The notes beneath the pieces were generated by a model. It was given only the letters and a program-made list of their open reading frames with translations, did no database searches and was not told the origin of the DNA. Position numbers and translations under genes: made by a program. Positions 16,768-24,047 of a stretch of DNA of 64,000 nucleotides are shown here, one piece after another (position 1 is the first letter of the stretch; every line of letters starts with the position of its first letter). The stretch comes from Pseudosporangium ferrugineum. GTDB taxonomy: Bacteria; Actinomycetota; Actinomycetes; Mycobacteriales; Micromonosporaceae. The stretch is from NCBI RefSeq assembly GCF_003002065.1, contig NZ_PVZG01000019.1, forward strand, positions 62,001 through 126,000, given 5' to 3'.

Positions 16768-17663
16768 CCTCGCCCGACGACGGCACCGACGGCGGCCAGC
16801 GCCGGACGTTCACCCCGGACTTCCTCACCGAGCTGTTCCGCAACCCGCTGGATCCCGGGTACGCCGAGGCCGCCGCCCGCAAGGCCCGCGGCGAGGGGCC
16901 GGCCGGCGCCCGCCGCAGGATGCTGAGCGGGGTCAGCGCCCTCACCCTCGCCGGGGTCGGCTTCCTGCTCGTGGTGGCGTACCAGCAGACCGTCGCCGAC
17001 GAGCCGGCCCGCGCGCGGGCCCGGAACACCCTCGTCGAGCAGGTGCAGAGCCGCCGCGAGGCGACCGGCGAGCTGCAGGCCCGCGCTGAGCGGCTCCGGG
17101 CCGAGGTGGCGAGCCTGCGCGAACAGCAGCTCGGCGGCGCGGCCGTCGCCCGGCTGCGCGACCTGGAGGCCGAGACGGGCCTGGCGCCGGTGCACGGCAA
17201 CGGCGTACGCGTCACCGTCGGCGACGGGCCCACCCCGATCGACCCGGTCACCGGCGAGCGGCGCAACGAGGCCCGGGTCCGCGACACCGACCTGCAGCTC
17301 GCCACGAACGCGCTGTGGGCGGCGGGCGCCGAGGCCATCGCGGTCAACGGCCAGCGGCTCACCGCGACCTCCACGATCCGGCAGGCGGGGGAGGCGATCC
17401 TCGTCGACTTCCGGCCGGTGACCACGCCGTACCAGGTGATCGCGATCGGGCCCGAGGACCTGCTCAAGGACTTCCGCGACGGCGCGGCGGGCAAGTTCTT
17501 CCGGGCCCTGAACACCAAGTACGCCATGTCGTACGACGTGGCGCCGGTCCGCGGCGTGACGCTGGACGCGGCCACCGAGCCCACCCTGCGCCAGGCCACC
17601 GCGGCCACGCCCGCGCCGCCCCCGTCCGCCCCGTCCACCACCCCGTCGAAAGGCGGCCGATGA
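16764..17663 (+). CDS. DUF881 membrane protein (first of two)
   Basis: 299 aa from ATG 16764 (ATGA overlap). A cytoplasmic N-terminus of ~55 residues is followed by one transmembrane helix (SALTLAGVGFLLVVAYQ) and a coiled-coil (EQVQSRREATGELQARAERL), then the extracytoplasmic DUF881 domain (GNGVRVTVGD, LQLATNALWAAGAEAIAVNG, ATSTIRQAG). The C-terminus is a Pro/Ala/Ser tail. Homologous to Rv1823. DUF881 proteins sit beside division genes in many Gram-positive bacteria; their activity is unknown. Confidence 0.9.
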   Translation: MTSPDDGTDGGQRRTFTPDFLTELFRNPLDPGYAEAAARKARGEGPAGARRRMLSGVSALTLAGVGFLLVVAYQQTVADEPARARARNTLVEQVQSRREATGELQARAERLRAEVASLREQQLGGAAVARLRDLEAETGLAPVHGNGVRVTVGDGPTPIDPVTGERRNEARVRDTDLQLATNALWAAGAEAIAVNGQRLTATSTIRQAGEAILVDFRPVTTPYQVIAIGPEDLLKDFRDGAAGKFFRALNTKYAMSYDVAPVRGVTLDAATEPTLRQATAATPAPPPSAPSTTPSKGGR

Positions 17664-17992
17664 TCGCCGTAATCGCCCTGATCGCCGGAGTCGTCCTCGG
17701 CATCGTGTTCCATCCGACCGTGCCGGCGGCGCTGCAGCCGTACCTGCCCATCGCGGTGGTCGCCGCGCTCGACGCGGTCTTCGGCGGGGTACGCGCGAAG
17801 CTCGACGGCATCTTCGACGACAAGCAGTTCGTCGTGTCGTTCATCGCCAACGTGGTGGTGGCGGCGCTGATCGTCTACCTGGGCGACCAGCTCGGCGTGG
17901 GCGGCCAGCTCTCCACGGGCGTCGTGGTGGTGCTCGGCGTCCGCATCTTCGGCAACGTGGCGGCGATCCGCCGCCACCTCTTCCGGGCATAG
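17660..17992 (+). CDS. sbp: small basic protein Sbp, DUF1290 family
   Basis: 110 aa from ATG 17660 (ATGA overlap with the previous gene). Three hydrophobic segments are visible (IAVIALIAGVVLGIVF, PIAVVAALDAVFGG, FIANVVVAALIVYLGDQ), with the family hallmark GGVRAKLDGIFDDKQF and a C-terminal LGVRIFGNVAAIRR. Conserved between two DUF881 genes in actinobacteria (Rv1824) and next to ftsZ-region genes in Bacillus. Its function is unknown but linked by context to cell-envelope or division work. Confidence 0.92.
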   Translation: MIAVIALIAGVVLGIVFHPTVPAALQPYLPIAVVAALDAVFGGVRAKLDGIFDDKQFVVSFIANVVVAALIVYLGDQLGVGGQLSTGVVVVLGVRIFGNVAAIRRHLFRA

Positions 17993-18000
17993 GGCGGGCC

Positions 18001-19200
18001 ATGAGCGACGACAAGGACCCGCGGACGCCGCCGGACACGTTCGACTTCATGGCGGTGCCGGAGCGTCCCGCGCCGGCGGACGCCCCTGCCTCCGAGCCGC
18101 CGGCGGACGCCCTTTCCTCCGGTCCGTCCGCGGACGACCTCGGCTCCGGTCCGTCCGGGGACGACCTCGCCTCCGGTCCGTTTGGCGATGACCCCGGCTC
18201 CGGTCCGTTTGGCGACGACCTCGCTTCCGGTTCGTCCGCGGCCGGCTCGGCGCCTCCGGAGGACGACGAGCCGACGGTCAGGGTGCCGGTGGAGGCGGTG
18301 CTCGCCGACGTGGGGGACCGGGAGACGGTGAAGCTGCGGCGCCCGCCCGCCGCCGGACCCGCTGCCGAGGATGCCGCGCCCACTGCCGCCGCGTCCGATC
18401 CCGCGCCCGCCGCCGCGGAATCGGCCGGTGATCCACCCGCCCCGGCGTCCTCCGGAGGCGGTGAGCCGGCTGACGGCGTACCGGAGAAGGCTTCTGCTCC
18501 GTGGCGGCGGATGTCGTCGGCCGGGGCGCTCATCTGGGTCCTGCTGGCCCTGTTCGGCTTCACGCTGGTGGTGCAGCTGCGCAGCAACGACGCCGACTCC
18601 GGCCTGGCGTCGGCGCGGCAGGAGGACCTGGTCCGGATCCTGTCCGACCTCGAGGCCCGCGACCAGCGGCTGCAGCAGGAGATCAACACGCTGGAGGAGA
18701 GCCAGCGGCAGCTGACCTCCGGCGTCGCCGGGCGGCAGGCCGCGCTGGCCGAGGCCGACAAGCGGGCCGGCGAGCTCGGGCTGCTCTCCGGCACGCTGCC
18801 CGCGAAGGGGCCCGGACTCAAGATCACGATCGACCCGCGGGGCCAGCTGATCAAGGCCTCGCAGCTGCTGAACGCCGTGCAGGAGCTGCGCGGCGCCGGC
18901 GGCGAGGTGATGGAGCTGGTCGGCAACAACGGCGTGTCGGTGCGCATCGTCGCCTCGTCGTACTTCGTCGACGCCGACGGCGGGGAGATCGTCGTCGACG
19001 GCAAGCAGCTCAGCGGCCCGTACACCCTCTGGGTGATCGGGGTGCCGGCCACGATGCAGACCGCGCTGCAGATCCCCGGTGGGGTGGTGGCGTCGGTGAG
19101 CCAGGCCGGCGGTAACGTGACCATGGAGCAACGCACGGCGGTCGACGTGGCCGCGGTGCGCCAGCCCGCCAGCCTGCAGTACGCGCGCCCGGTCTCATGA
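18001..19200 (+). CDS. DUF881 membrane protein (second), long acidic N-terminus
   Basis: 399 aa from ATG 18001, eight bases after sbp. Residues 1-~170 are a disordered Pro/Ala/Asp/Ser region with degenerate repeats of SGPxGDDLx about ten residues long. A single transmembrane helix follows (ALIWVLLALFGFTLVVQL), then a coiled coil (EARDQRLQQEINTLEES) and the DUF881 domain (GPGLKITIDPRG, LLNAVQELRGAGGEVMEL, LWVIGVPATMQTAL). Equivalent to Rv1825. The N-terminal repeats are unlike the rest and probably vary between strains. Confidence 0.9.
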   Translation: MSDDKDPRTPPDTFDFMAVPERPAPADAPASEPPADALSSGPSADDLGSGPSGDDLASGPFGDDPGSGPFGDDLASGSSAAGSAPPEDDEPTVRVPVEAVLADVGDRETVKLRRPPAAGPAAEDAAPTAAASDPAPAAAESAGDPPAPASSGGGEPADGVPEKASAPWRRMSSAGALIWVLLALFGFTLVVQLRSNDADSGLASARQEDLVRILSDLEARDQRLQQEINTLEESQRQLTSGVAGRQAALAEADKRAGELGLLSGTLPAKGPGLKITIDPRGQLIKASQLLNAVQELRGAGGEVMELVGNNGVSVRIVASSYFVDADGGEIVVDGKQLSGPYTLWVIGVPATMQTALQIPGGVVASVSQAGGNVTMEQRTAVDVAAVRQPASLQYARPVS

Positions 19201-19228
19201 ACGGGCGCGCTTCTCAACGGAGGAATGT

Positions 19229-19609
19229 GTGATTCCCGAGGATCTGCGGTACACGGCCGAGCACGAGTGGGTGTCCGGCGACGGCAGCGGTCCCGTGCGG
19301 GTGGGCATCACCCACTTCGCGCAGGACGCGCTCGGCGACATCGTCTACGTGCAGCTGCCCGAGGAGGGCACGGCGGTGCAGGCCGGTGACCAGCTCGGCG
19401 AGATCGAGTCGACCAAGAGCGTCTCGGAGCTGTACGCGCCCGTGTCGGGCACCGTGGTGGCCCGCAACGCGACGCTGGCCGACGAACCCGAGCTGATCAA
19501 CGCCGAGCCGTACGCGGCCGGCTGGCTGGTCGAGATCGCCCCGGACGACCCCGGTGCGCTCTCCGGCCTGCTGGACGCCGAGGCGTACAAGGCACTGACC
19601 GACGGCTGA
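19229..19609 (+). CDS. gcvH: glycine cleavage system H protein
   Basis: 126 aa from GTG 19229, with an excellent RBS (CGGAGGA, 19219-19225). Carries lipoyl-lysine motif IESTKSVSELYAPVSG; the Lys shuttles the aminomethyl group between GcvP, GcvT and the L protein. RYTAEHEWV and GITHFAQDALGDIVYVQLP are typical GcvH blocks. It is the Rv1826 equivalent in the conserved cluster. Unlike gcvP (42078) it has no glycine riboswitch upstream, so the two parts of the system are controlled separately. A hairpin follows at 19630-19660. Confidence 0.95.
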   Translation: MIPEDLRYTAEHEWVSGDGSGPVRVGITHFAQDALGDIVYVQLPEEGTAVQAGDQLGEIESTKSVSELYAPVSGTVVARNATLADEPELINAEPYAAGWLVEIAPDDPGALSGLLDAEAYKALTDG

Positions 19610-19629
19610 GCCGCGTTCGCGTGGGTCGT

Positions 19630-19660
19630 CCGGGCAACGTCCGCGCGTCTGGTTGCCCGG
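19630..19660 (+). terminator. hairpin after gcvH
   Basis: CCGGGCAAC (19630-19638) pairs perfectly with GTTGCCCGG (19652-19660) around a 13-nt loop, 20 nt past the gcvH stop, followed by TATTTC. The 3' arm overlaps the -35 hexamer of the garA promoter. Confidence 0.6.
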
Positions 19661-19681
19661 TATTTCGGTGCTGACTAGGCT
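19653..19681 (+). promoter_or_regulatory. garA promoter, TTGCCC-17-TAGGCT
   Basis: -35 TTGCCC at 19653-19658 and -10 TAGGCT at 19676-19681 with exactly 17 nt between them, a good match to the actinobacterial housekeeping sigma consensus. Transcription would start near 19688, giving a garA leader of about 150 nt. Confidence 0.6.
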
Positions 19682-19729
19682 CGCGGGGCACATGTAGAAC
19701 TGTTATTACTTCGAAACCGATAGTCGTAC

Positions 19730-19785
19730 GTCCGGAGCACCGGGCAGCGGCGGCGGGGGCGCTGCGCTCCGGACCTCACGTCCGG
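19730..19785 (+). promoter_or_regulatory. garA leader with two mutually exclusive hairpins
   Basis: GTCCGGAGC (19730-19738) can pair with GCTCCGGAC (19766-19774), with an inner CAGCG/CGCTG stem. The same CCGGAC (19769-19774) can instead pair with GTCCGG at 19780-19785 in a short hairpin. A shared middle strand with two partners is the pattern of attenuators and riboregulators. No known riboswitch class is recognised. Confidence 0.4.
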
Positions 19786-19839
19786 CTCGCTCACCCATCG
19801 TCGTCGGGCGGCGACCGAAACAGATCCGTGAGGTGGTCC

Positions 19840-20292
19840 ATGACGCGCCCAGACGACGAGTTCCCCCCGCTCGACGTCACGTCCACGCTGAACCTCGGAG
19901 CGCTCGACGAGGTGCTCGAGGGACCCGAGACCGACGTGGTGCCGAGCCGGATGTCCGGCTCGCTGCCGCCCGGAATGGCCCTGCTGGTGGTGCGCCGTGG
20001 TCCCAACGCGGGTGCGCGGTTCCTGCTGGACCACGACGTGACCACGAGCGGGCGGCACCCCGACAGTGACATCTTCCTGGACGACGTGACGGTCTCGCGC
20101 CGGCACGCCGAGTTCCACCGCGACGAGGGCACCTTCACGGTCCGCGACGTCGGCTCGCTCAACGGCACGTACGTGAACCGGGAACGGGTCGAGTCCGCGA
20201 CGCTGAGCAACGGCGACGAGGTCCAGATCGGCAAGTTCCGCCTGGTCTTCATCGCCGGTCCGCGGCCGGAGGGCGAGGGCGGCCGGGCGTGA
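19840..20292 (+). CDS. garA: FHA-domain regulator GarA/OdhI homologue
   Basis: 150 aa from ATG 19840; a start 12 nt earlier is possible. The C-terminal FHA domain is clear: RRGPNAGARFLLDHDVTTSG, then GRHPDSDIFLDDVTVSRRHA, with the phosphothreonine-binding R, S-R-x-H and N residues, then GSLNGTYVNR. The N-terminus has LDVTSTLNLGAL, corresponding to the ETT(S/T) segment phosphorylated by PknG/PknB in GarA. GarA/OdhI inhibits 2-oxoglutarate dehydrogenase and controls glutamate metabolism according to phosphorylation. Rv1827 equivalent. It overlaps ftsR by GTGA. Confidence 0.92.
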   Translation: MTRPDDEFPPLDVTSTLNLGALDEVLEGPETDVVPSRMSGSLPPGMALLVVRRGPNAGARFLLDHDVTTSGRHPDSDIFLDDVTVSRRHAEFHRDEGTFTVRDVGSLNGTYVNRERVESATLSNGDEVQIGKFRLVFIAGPRPEGEGGRA

Positions 20293-21032
20293 ACCCGGCG
20301 GGGGCGGCCGCACACGACCCGGGCGCACGCCCGGGTCGTGACGTCGCGCTGATGAGCATCGGGGAGGTACTGGCCCAGCTGCGCACGGAGTTCCCCGACA
20401 CGACGATCTCCAAGCTCCGGTTCCTGGAGGCGGAAGGGCTGGTAGACCCCCAGCGCACCGCCTCCGGCTACCGCAAGTACTCGTGGAACGACGTGGCCCG
20501 GCTGCGGTTCGTCCTGACCGCCCAGCGCGACCAGTATCTGCCGCTGCGGGTCATCCGCGAGCAGCTGGAGGCGCTCGAACGCGGCGAGGACCCGATCGGC
20601 CACCAGCGCCCCTCGCTGGTGGCGGTGGGCTCCGAGACGGAGGTGGCCGCGGACACCGCGGACACCCGGGTCTCCCGCGCCGACCTGGTCGAACGTACGG
20701 GCATCGCGGAGCAGCTCCTCACCGAGCTCGAGCAGATCGGCCTGGTCTCCTCCCGCCCCCCGGGCTGGTACGACGGCGACGCCGTGGTGATCGTGGAGGC
20801 CGTGGTCGGCCTGACCCGGCACGGCCTGGAGGTGCGCCACCTGCGGGCGTTCCGCGCCGGGGCGGACCGCGAACTCGGGCTGTTCACCCAGCTCCTGGCC
20901 CCGCTGGTACGCCAGCAGGACCCGGCGGCGAAGGCCCGGGCGGCCGAGACGGCCCGGGAGTTGCAGGCCCTGTCGCAGCGGCTGCACGCGGCCCTGGTGC
21001 GGGCGGGACTGCGGGACACGCTGGGCCGCTGA
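20289..21032 (+). CDS. ftsR: MerR-type division regulator FtsR
   Basis: 247 aa from GTG 20289 (GTGA overlap with garA). The MerR HTH is in residues ~22-90: MSIGEVLAQLRTEFPDTTIS, KLRFLEAEGLVDPQRTASGY, RKYSWNDVARLRFVLTAQR. This HTH with a long spacer before the recognition helix is typical of the Rv1828/FtsR family. The C-terminal half (RADLVERTGIAEQLLTELEQ...) is a second helical ligand or dimer domain. In Corynebacterium FtsR activates ftsZ; that role is inferred here from homology and synteny. Confidence 0.88.
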   Translation: MNPAGAAAHDPGARPGRDVALMSIGEVLAQLRTEFPDTTISKLRFLEAEGLVDPQRTASGYRKYSWNDVARLRFVLTAQRDQYLPLRVIREQLEALERGEDPIGHQRPSLVAVGSETEVAADTADTRVSRADLVERTGIAEQLLTELEQIGLVSSRPPGWYDGDAVVIVEAVVGLTRHGLEVRHLRAFRAGADRELGLFTQLLAPLVRQQDPAAKARAAETARELQALSQRLHAALVRAGLRDTLGR

Positions 21033-21506
21033 GCCGGCGACTCCCGGCCGCGCATCCGGGCGGCGACTCCCGGCCGCGCATCCGGTCCGTGGCGCGCTGC
21101 CGAGGCTGCCCGTCGCGGTCGGTGCTTGAGCCTCGTGCTCCGGTCGGTGCCTCGGTGCCCGGGCGGTGTGTTCTGCTACCCCGGACGCGGCTTTTCCGGC
21201 CCGGGGCCACGCCGGGCCGGCGGGGTATTACGCCGAGCGCTGAACCGGCGGCGCCCGGCGGCCCGCCCGGTGAGCCCCGGCAAGATCGTCCGGAGGACGC
21301 CCGCGACCTGCGGCGTCGTCCCGTGACGACCGGGCGGTTCGGCACCGCCCGGAAGGGTATGCGCAGTGGGATCGGACACGGACCTCGTGTGGCGCTTGTC
21401 CCGGGGCGTCCGTGTACCGTGCAGGATAGGGCGGGAAACAGCCTGACGGTCCCCGTTCCACCGGGGCCCGACGGGGCGGCGACGACGTGCGACACGGAGG
21501 CGGGCG
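21033..21506. other. 474-nt spacer with a 26-bp tandem duplication, no gene seen
   Basis: A 25-nt sequence starting CGGCGACTCCCGGCCGCGCA is present at 21035-21059 and again at 21061-21085, directly after the ftsR stop. The rest is GC-rich without convincing coding periodicity. The last ~110 nt before 21507 (around TTGTCC 21396 and GGATAGGG 21424) may hold a promoter for the next gene, but spacing is poor. GGCTTTTCCGGCCC at 21188 recurs near 22008. Confidence 0.6.
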
Positions 21507-21971
21507 GTGCGCGAGCTGAGCGTGGTCGGGGTTCGGGTAGAGCTGCCCAGCAACCAACCGATCGTCCTGCTCAGGGAGGTCGACGGCGATCGTTACCTGC
21601 CGATCTGGATCGGCGCGGTGGAGGCGACCGCCATCGCGTACGAGCAGCAGGGCGTGAAGCCGGCCCGGCCCCTGACCCACGACCTCCTCCGCGACGTCCT
21701 GGCGGCCCTCGAGGCGCCGCTGAAGGCCGTGGAGATCACCGAACTCAAGGAGAACGTCTTCTACGCCGACCTCCTGATCGGCGACGACCTGCGCGTGTCC
21801 GCCCGCCCGAGCGACTCGATCGCCCTGGCCCTGCGGGTAGGAGCCCCGATCCGCTGCGCCGACCAGGTGCTGACGGAGGCGGGCATCGTCATCCCGGACG
21901 AGCAGGAGGACGAGGTCGAGAAGTTCCGCGAGTTCCTCGACCAGGTCCGCCCGGAGGACTTCGCCGGCTGA
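21507..21971 (+). CDS. bifunctional nuclease family protein (DUF151)
   Basis: 154 aa from GTG 21507, with CGGAGG upstream. DUF151 features are VRVELPSNQPIVLLREV, YLPIWIGAVEATAIAYEQQG, LTHDLLRDVLAAL, NVFYADLLIG and SARPSDSIALALRVGAPI. The name comes from a plant homologue with DNase and RNase activity; the bacterial role is unproven. Position and length match Rv1829 directly downstream of ftsR. Confidence 0.88.
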   Translation: MRELSVVGVRVELPSNQPIVLLREVDGDRYLPIWIGAVEATAIAYEQQGVKPARPLTHDLLRDVLAALEAPLKAVEITELKENVFYADLLIGDDLRVSARPSDSIALALRVGAPIRCADQVLTEAGIVIPDEQEDEVEKFREFLDQVRPEDFAG

Positions 21972-22441
21972 CCGGCCCACCCGGCCACCCGGTTTTCCGG
22001 CCCACCCGGCTTTTCCGGCCCGCTTCGAAGCGCCCGGAACCGCCGCCTCCCGGAACCGCCGCCTCCCGGAACCGCCGCCTCCCGGAACCGCCGCCTCCCG
22101 GAACCGCCGCCCCTGGACCGCCGCAGCGGCCTCGCAGCTTCGCGCCGATGCCGCCGCAGCACCGCCACCGCAGCGGGACCGATACGGGTTCGCGGCGCGC
22201 CCGGGCGGGATGTGACAAGTCCGGGCCGGGCCGGTTCGCCGTCCGCGGAGCGGAACCGGGCACTGCGTGCCTTTCCGCTCGCCAAGGGCCGGATTTCGGG
22301 GTTGTTGCATCGACGGTCACCACAGGCCCGGTCGTCCGTACGCGGCGTGTCGCGGCATTACCTCCCTGTTTCCGGGCACGCTGAGTTATAGGCTCGTGAA
22401 GTCCAGGTGAAAGCGGCACCGCGCAGCGGGGAGGTAGTCGC
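21972..22441. other. 470-nt spacer with a 16-bp tandem array, no gene seen
   Basis: Contains five copies of a 16-bp unit beginning GGAACCGCCGCCTCCC at 22036, 22052, 22068, 22084 and 22100, then a degenerate sixth. Before it CCGGCTTTTCCGGCC-type words repeat (21990-22025). Near the right end TAGGCT (22389-22394) could be the -10 of the following MerR gene; its -35 (CTGTTT) is weak. Confidence 0.75.
22036..22115. repeat. 16-bp tandem array, five perfect copies
   Basis: Unit GGAACCGCCGCCTCCC repeated at exact 16-nt spacing from 22036; the fifth copy diverges at its end into GCCCCTGG. Not a CRISPR because there are no spacers. Confidence 0.9.
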
Positions 22442-22993
22442 GTGCACGACTCAGATCCTCAGGAGGGTCCTTTCGTCGGCGAGGACGGCGAGGTTGGGTA
22501 TCGCGGGGTCACCGCGTGTCAGGCGGTCGGGATCAGCTACCGCCAGCTCGACTACTGGGCCCGTACCACCCTGGTCGTGCCCAGTATCCGGGACGCTTCC
22601 GGCTCGGGGACCCAGCGCCTCTACTCATTCCGGGACCTGGTCGTGCTCAAGGTGGTCAAGCGCCTGCTCGACGCCGGGGTCTCGCTGCAGAACATCCGCA
22701 AGGCGATCGAGACGCTGCGGTCGCGCGGGGTCGAGGACCTGGCCGGCATCACACTGATCTCCGACGGCACGACCGTGTACGAGTGCCGCTCGCCCGAGGA
22801 GGTCGTCGATCTGCTCCAGGGCGGCCAGGGCGTCTTCGGCATCGCCATCGGCGGTGCGTTCAAGGAGATCCAGGGCTCGCTGTCGCACCTGCCGGCCGAG
22901 CCGGCCACCGCGCCGCAGCCGGTCGGTACCCCCGCCGAACCCGCGGCCGGCGACGAGCTGGCCGCCCGCCGCGCCCGCCGCCGCGCCGGCTGA
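22442..22993 (+). CDS. MerR-family regulator, Rv1830 homologue
   Basis: 183 aa from GTG 22442, with GGGAGG nine bases upstream. The HTH is YRGVTACQAVGISYRQLDYW, ARTTLVVPSIRDASGSGTQR, LYSFRDLVVLKVVKRLLDAG. This YWART form is characteristic of the second MerR gene of the conserved gcvH-garA cluster. C-terminal helices (VSLQNIRKAIETLRSR) precede a Pro/Ala tail. In mycobacteria this regulator is linked to growth and drug response; its targets here are unknown. Confidence 0.88.
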   Translation: MHDSDPQEGPFVGEDGEVGYRGVTACQAVGISYRQLDYWARTTLVVPSIRDASGSGTQRLYSFRDLVVLKVVKRLLDAGVSLQNIRKAIETLRSRGVEDLAGITLISDGTTVYECRSPEEVVDLLQGGQGVFGIAIGGAFKEIQGSLSHLPAEPATAPQPVGTPAEPAAGDELAARRARRRAG

Positions 22994-23123
22994 CCCTCCG
23001 CCCAGCAGGACCTCCGAGCAAGGTCCCCGATCCAGACCAGCCAGACCAGGCGGGACGGGCCAGACCGGCCCGGCCAGGCAGGACGGGCCAGACCGGAACG
23101 GCCCGGAATGGCCCAGGTCGGCA

Positions 23124-24001
23124 TCAGGGCCCCGGGCCGAGCGGGGCCCGGAGCAGGTCCAGGACCAGCGCGAGCGGCGCCCACCCGGCGCGCCCCCGCC
23201 GGGTCACGGCATAGCTGCGCAGCAGCACCGGCTCGGTCCCCAGTGCCAGCAACCGCACCCCGGGCGCCGCGGGCCGCCGGTCCGGCACCAGCGCCACCCC
23301 AGCCCCGCCAGGATCAGGTCCTCCACCAGCTCGAGACTGTCCGCCCGGTGCCGGATGCGCGGCGCGAACCCCTCCAGCGAAGCCACCGTACGGACCACGT
23401 CCTCGTCGGCGGTGTTGCGCGAGTTGACGATCCAGTCCGCCTCGGCGAAGTCGGCCAGGCGCGTACCCGGGGCCGCCTCCGCCACCGCGAGCGCCCACGG
23501 CGTCTCCCACAGCGGGAACACCTCCACCGACGGGTCGAACGCCACCGGGGCGAGGTTGTAGTCGTACGTGAGGATCAGGTCCATGGCGTCGGCCGCGAGC
23601 AGGTCGAACGCCTCGGCCGGCTCGTGCTCGTGGATCCGCGGGCCGACCCGGGGGTGGTCGCGCGCGAGGGTGGCCGCCACCGGCAGCAGGCTCCGGCGTA
23701 CGCCGGTAGCGAAGCCCGCCACCCGCACCTGGCCGGACGGCTCCGCGCCGGGGGTGAGGTCGAGGCGCGCCGCCTCGACCGCTGCCAGGATGGTGACCGC
23801 GTGCCCGGCCAGTCGCCGCCCGGCGGGGGTGAGCCGGACGCGGCGCCCGTCCGGCTCGACGAGGGTCGCGCCCGCCTCCCGGGCCAGGACGGCGAGCTGC
23901 TGGGACACGGTCGAGGTGGTGAGGTGCATCGCATCGGCGACCGCACGCATCGATCCGCGCCGGGACAGTTCGAGCAGTAGGCGCAGGCGGCGGGTCTCCA
24001 C
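23124..24001 (-). pseudogene. LysR-family regulator interrupted by a -1 frameshift
   Basis: From ATG 24001 the N-terminus is a LysR HTH (LRLLLELSRRGSMRAVADAM, HLTTSTVSQQLAVLAREAGA) and then a substrate-binding domain up to LELVEDLILAGLG (~residue 235). There the frame changes: an ACCCCA run at 23296-23301 (GGGG on the coding strand) appears one G short. Reading on in the shifted frame gives VALVPDRRPAAPGVRLLALG, a normal LysR C-terminus, to a TGA at 23124. As written, the first frame ends in nonsense at 23204. This is either a real inactivating frameshift or a homopolymer sequencing error. It is divergent from the EamA exporter. Confidence 0.75.
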
Positions 24002-24047
24002 CCCGTCATCGTCCGGGAAACCTTGACGGTACGTCCAGGATTATCAC

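Noticed and set aside
22036..22115. Possible CRISPR or coding repeat
   Set aside because: The 16-bp period has no spacers, changes frame each unit, and no gene frame is supported.
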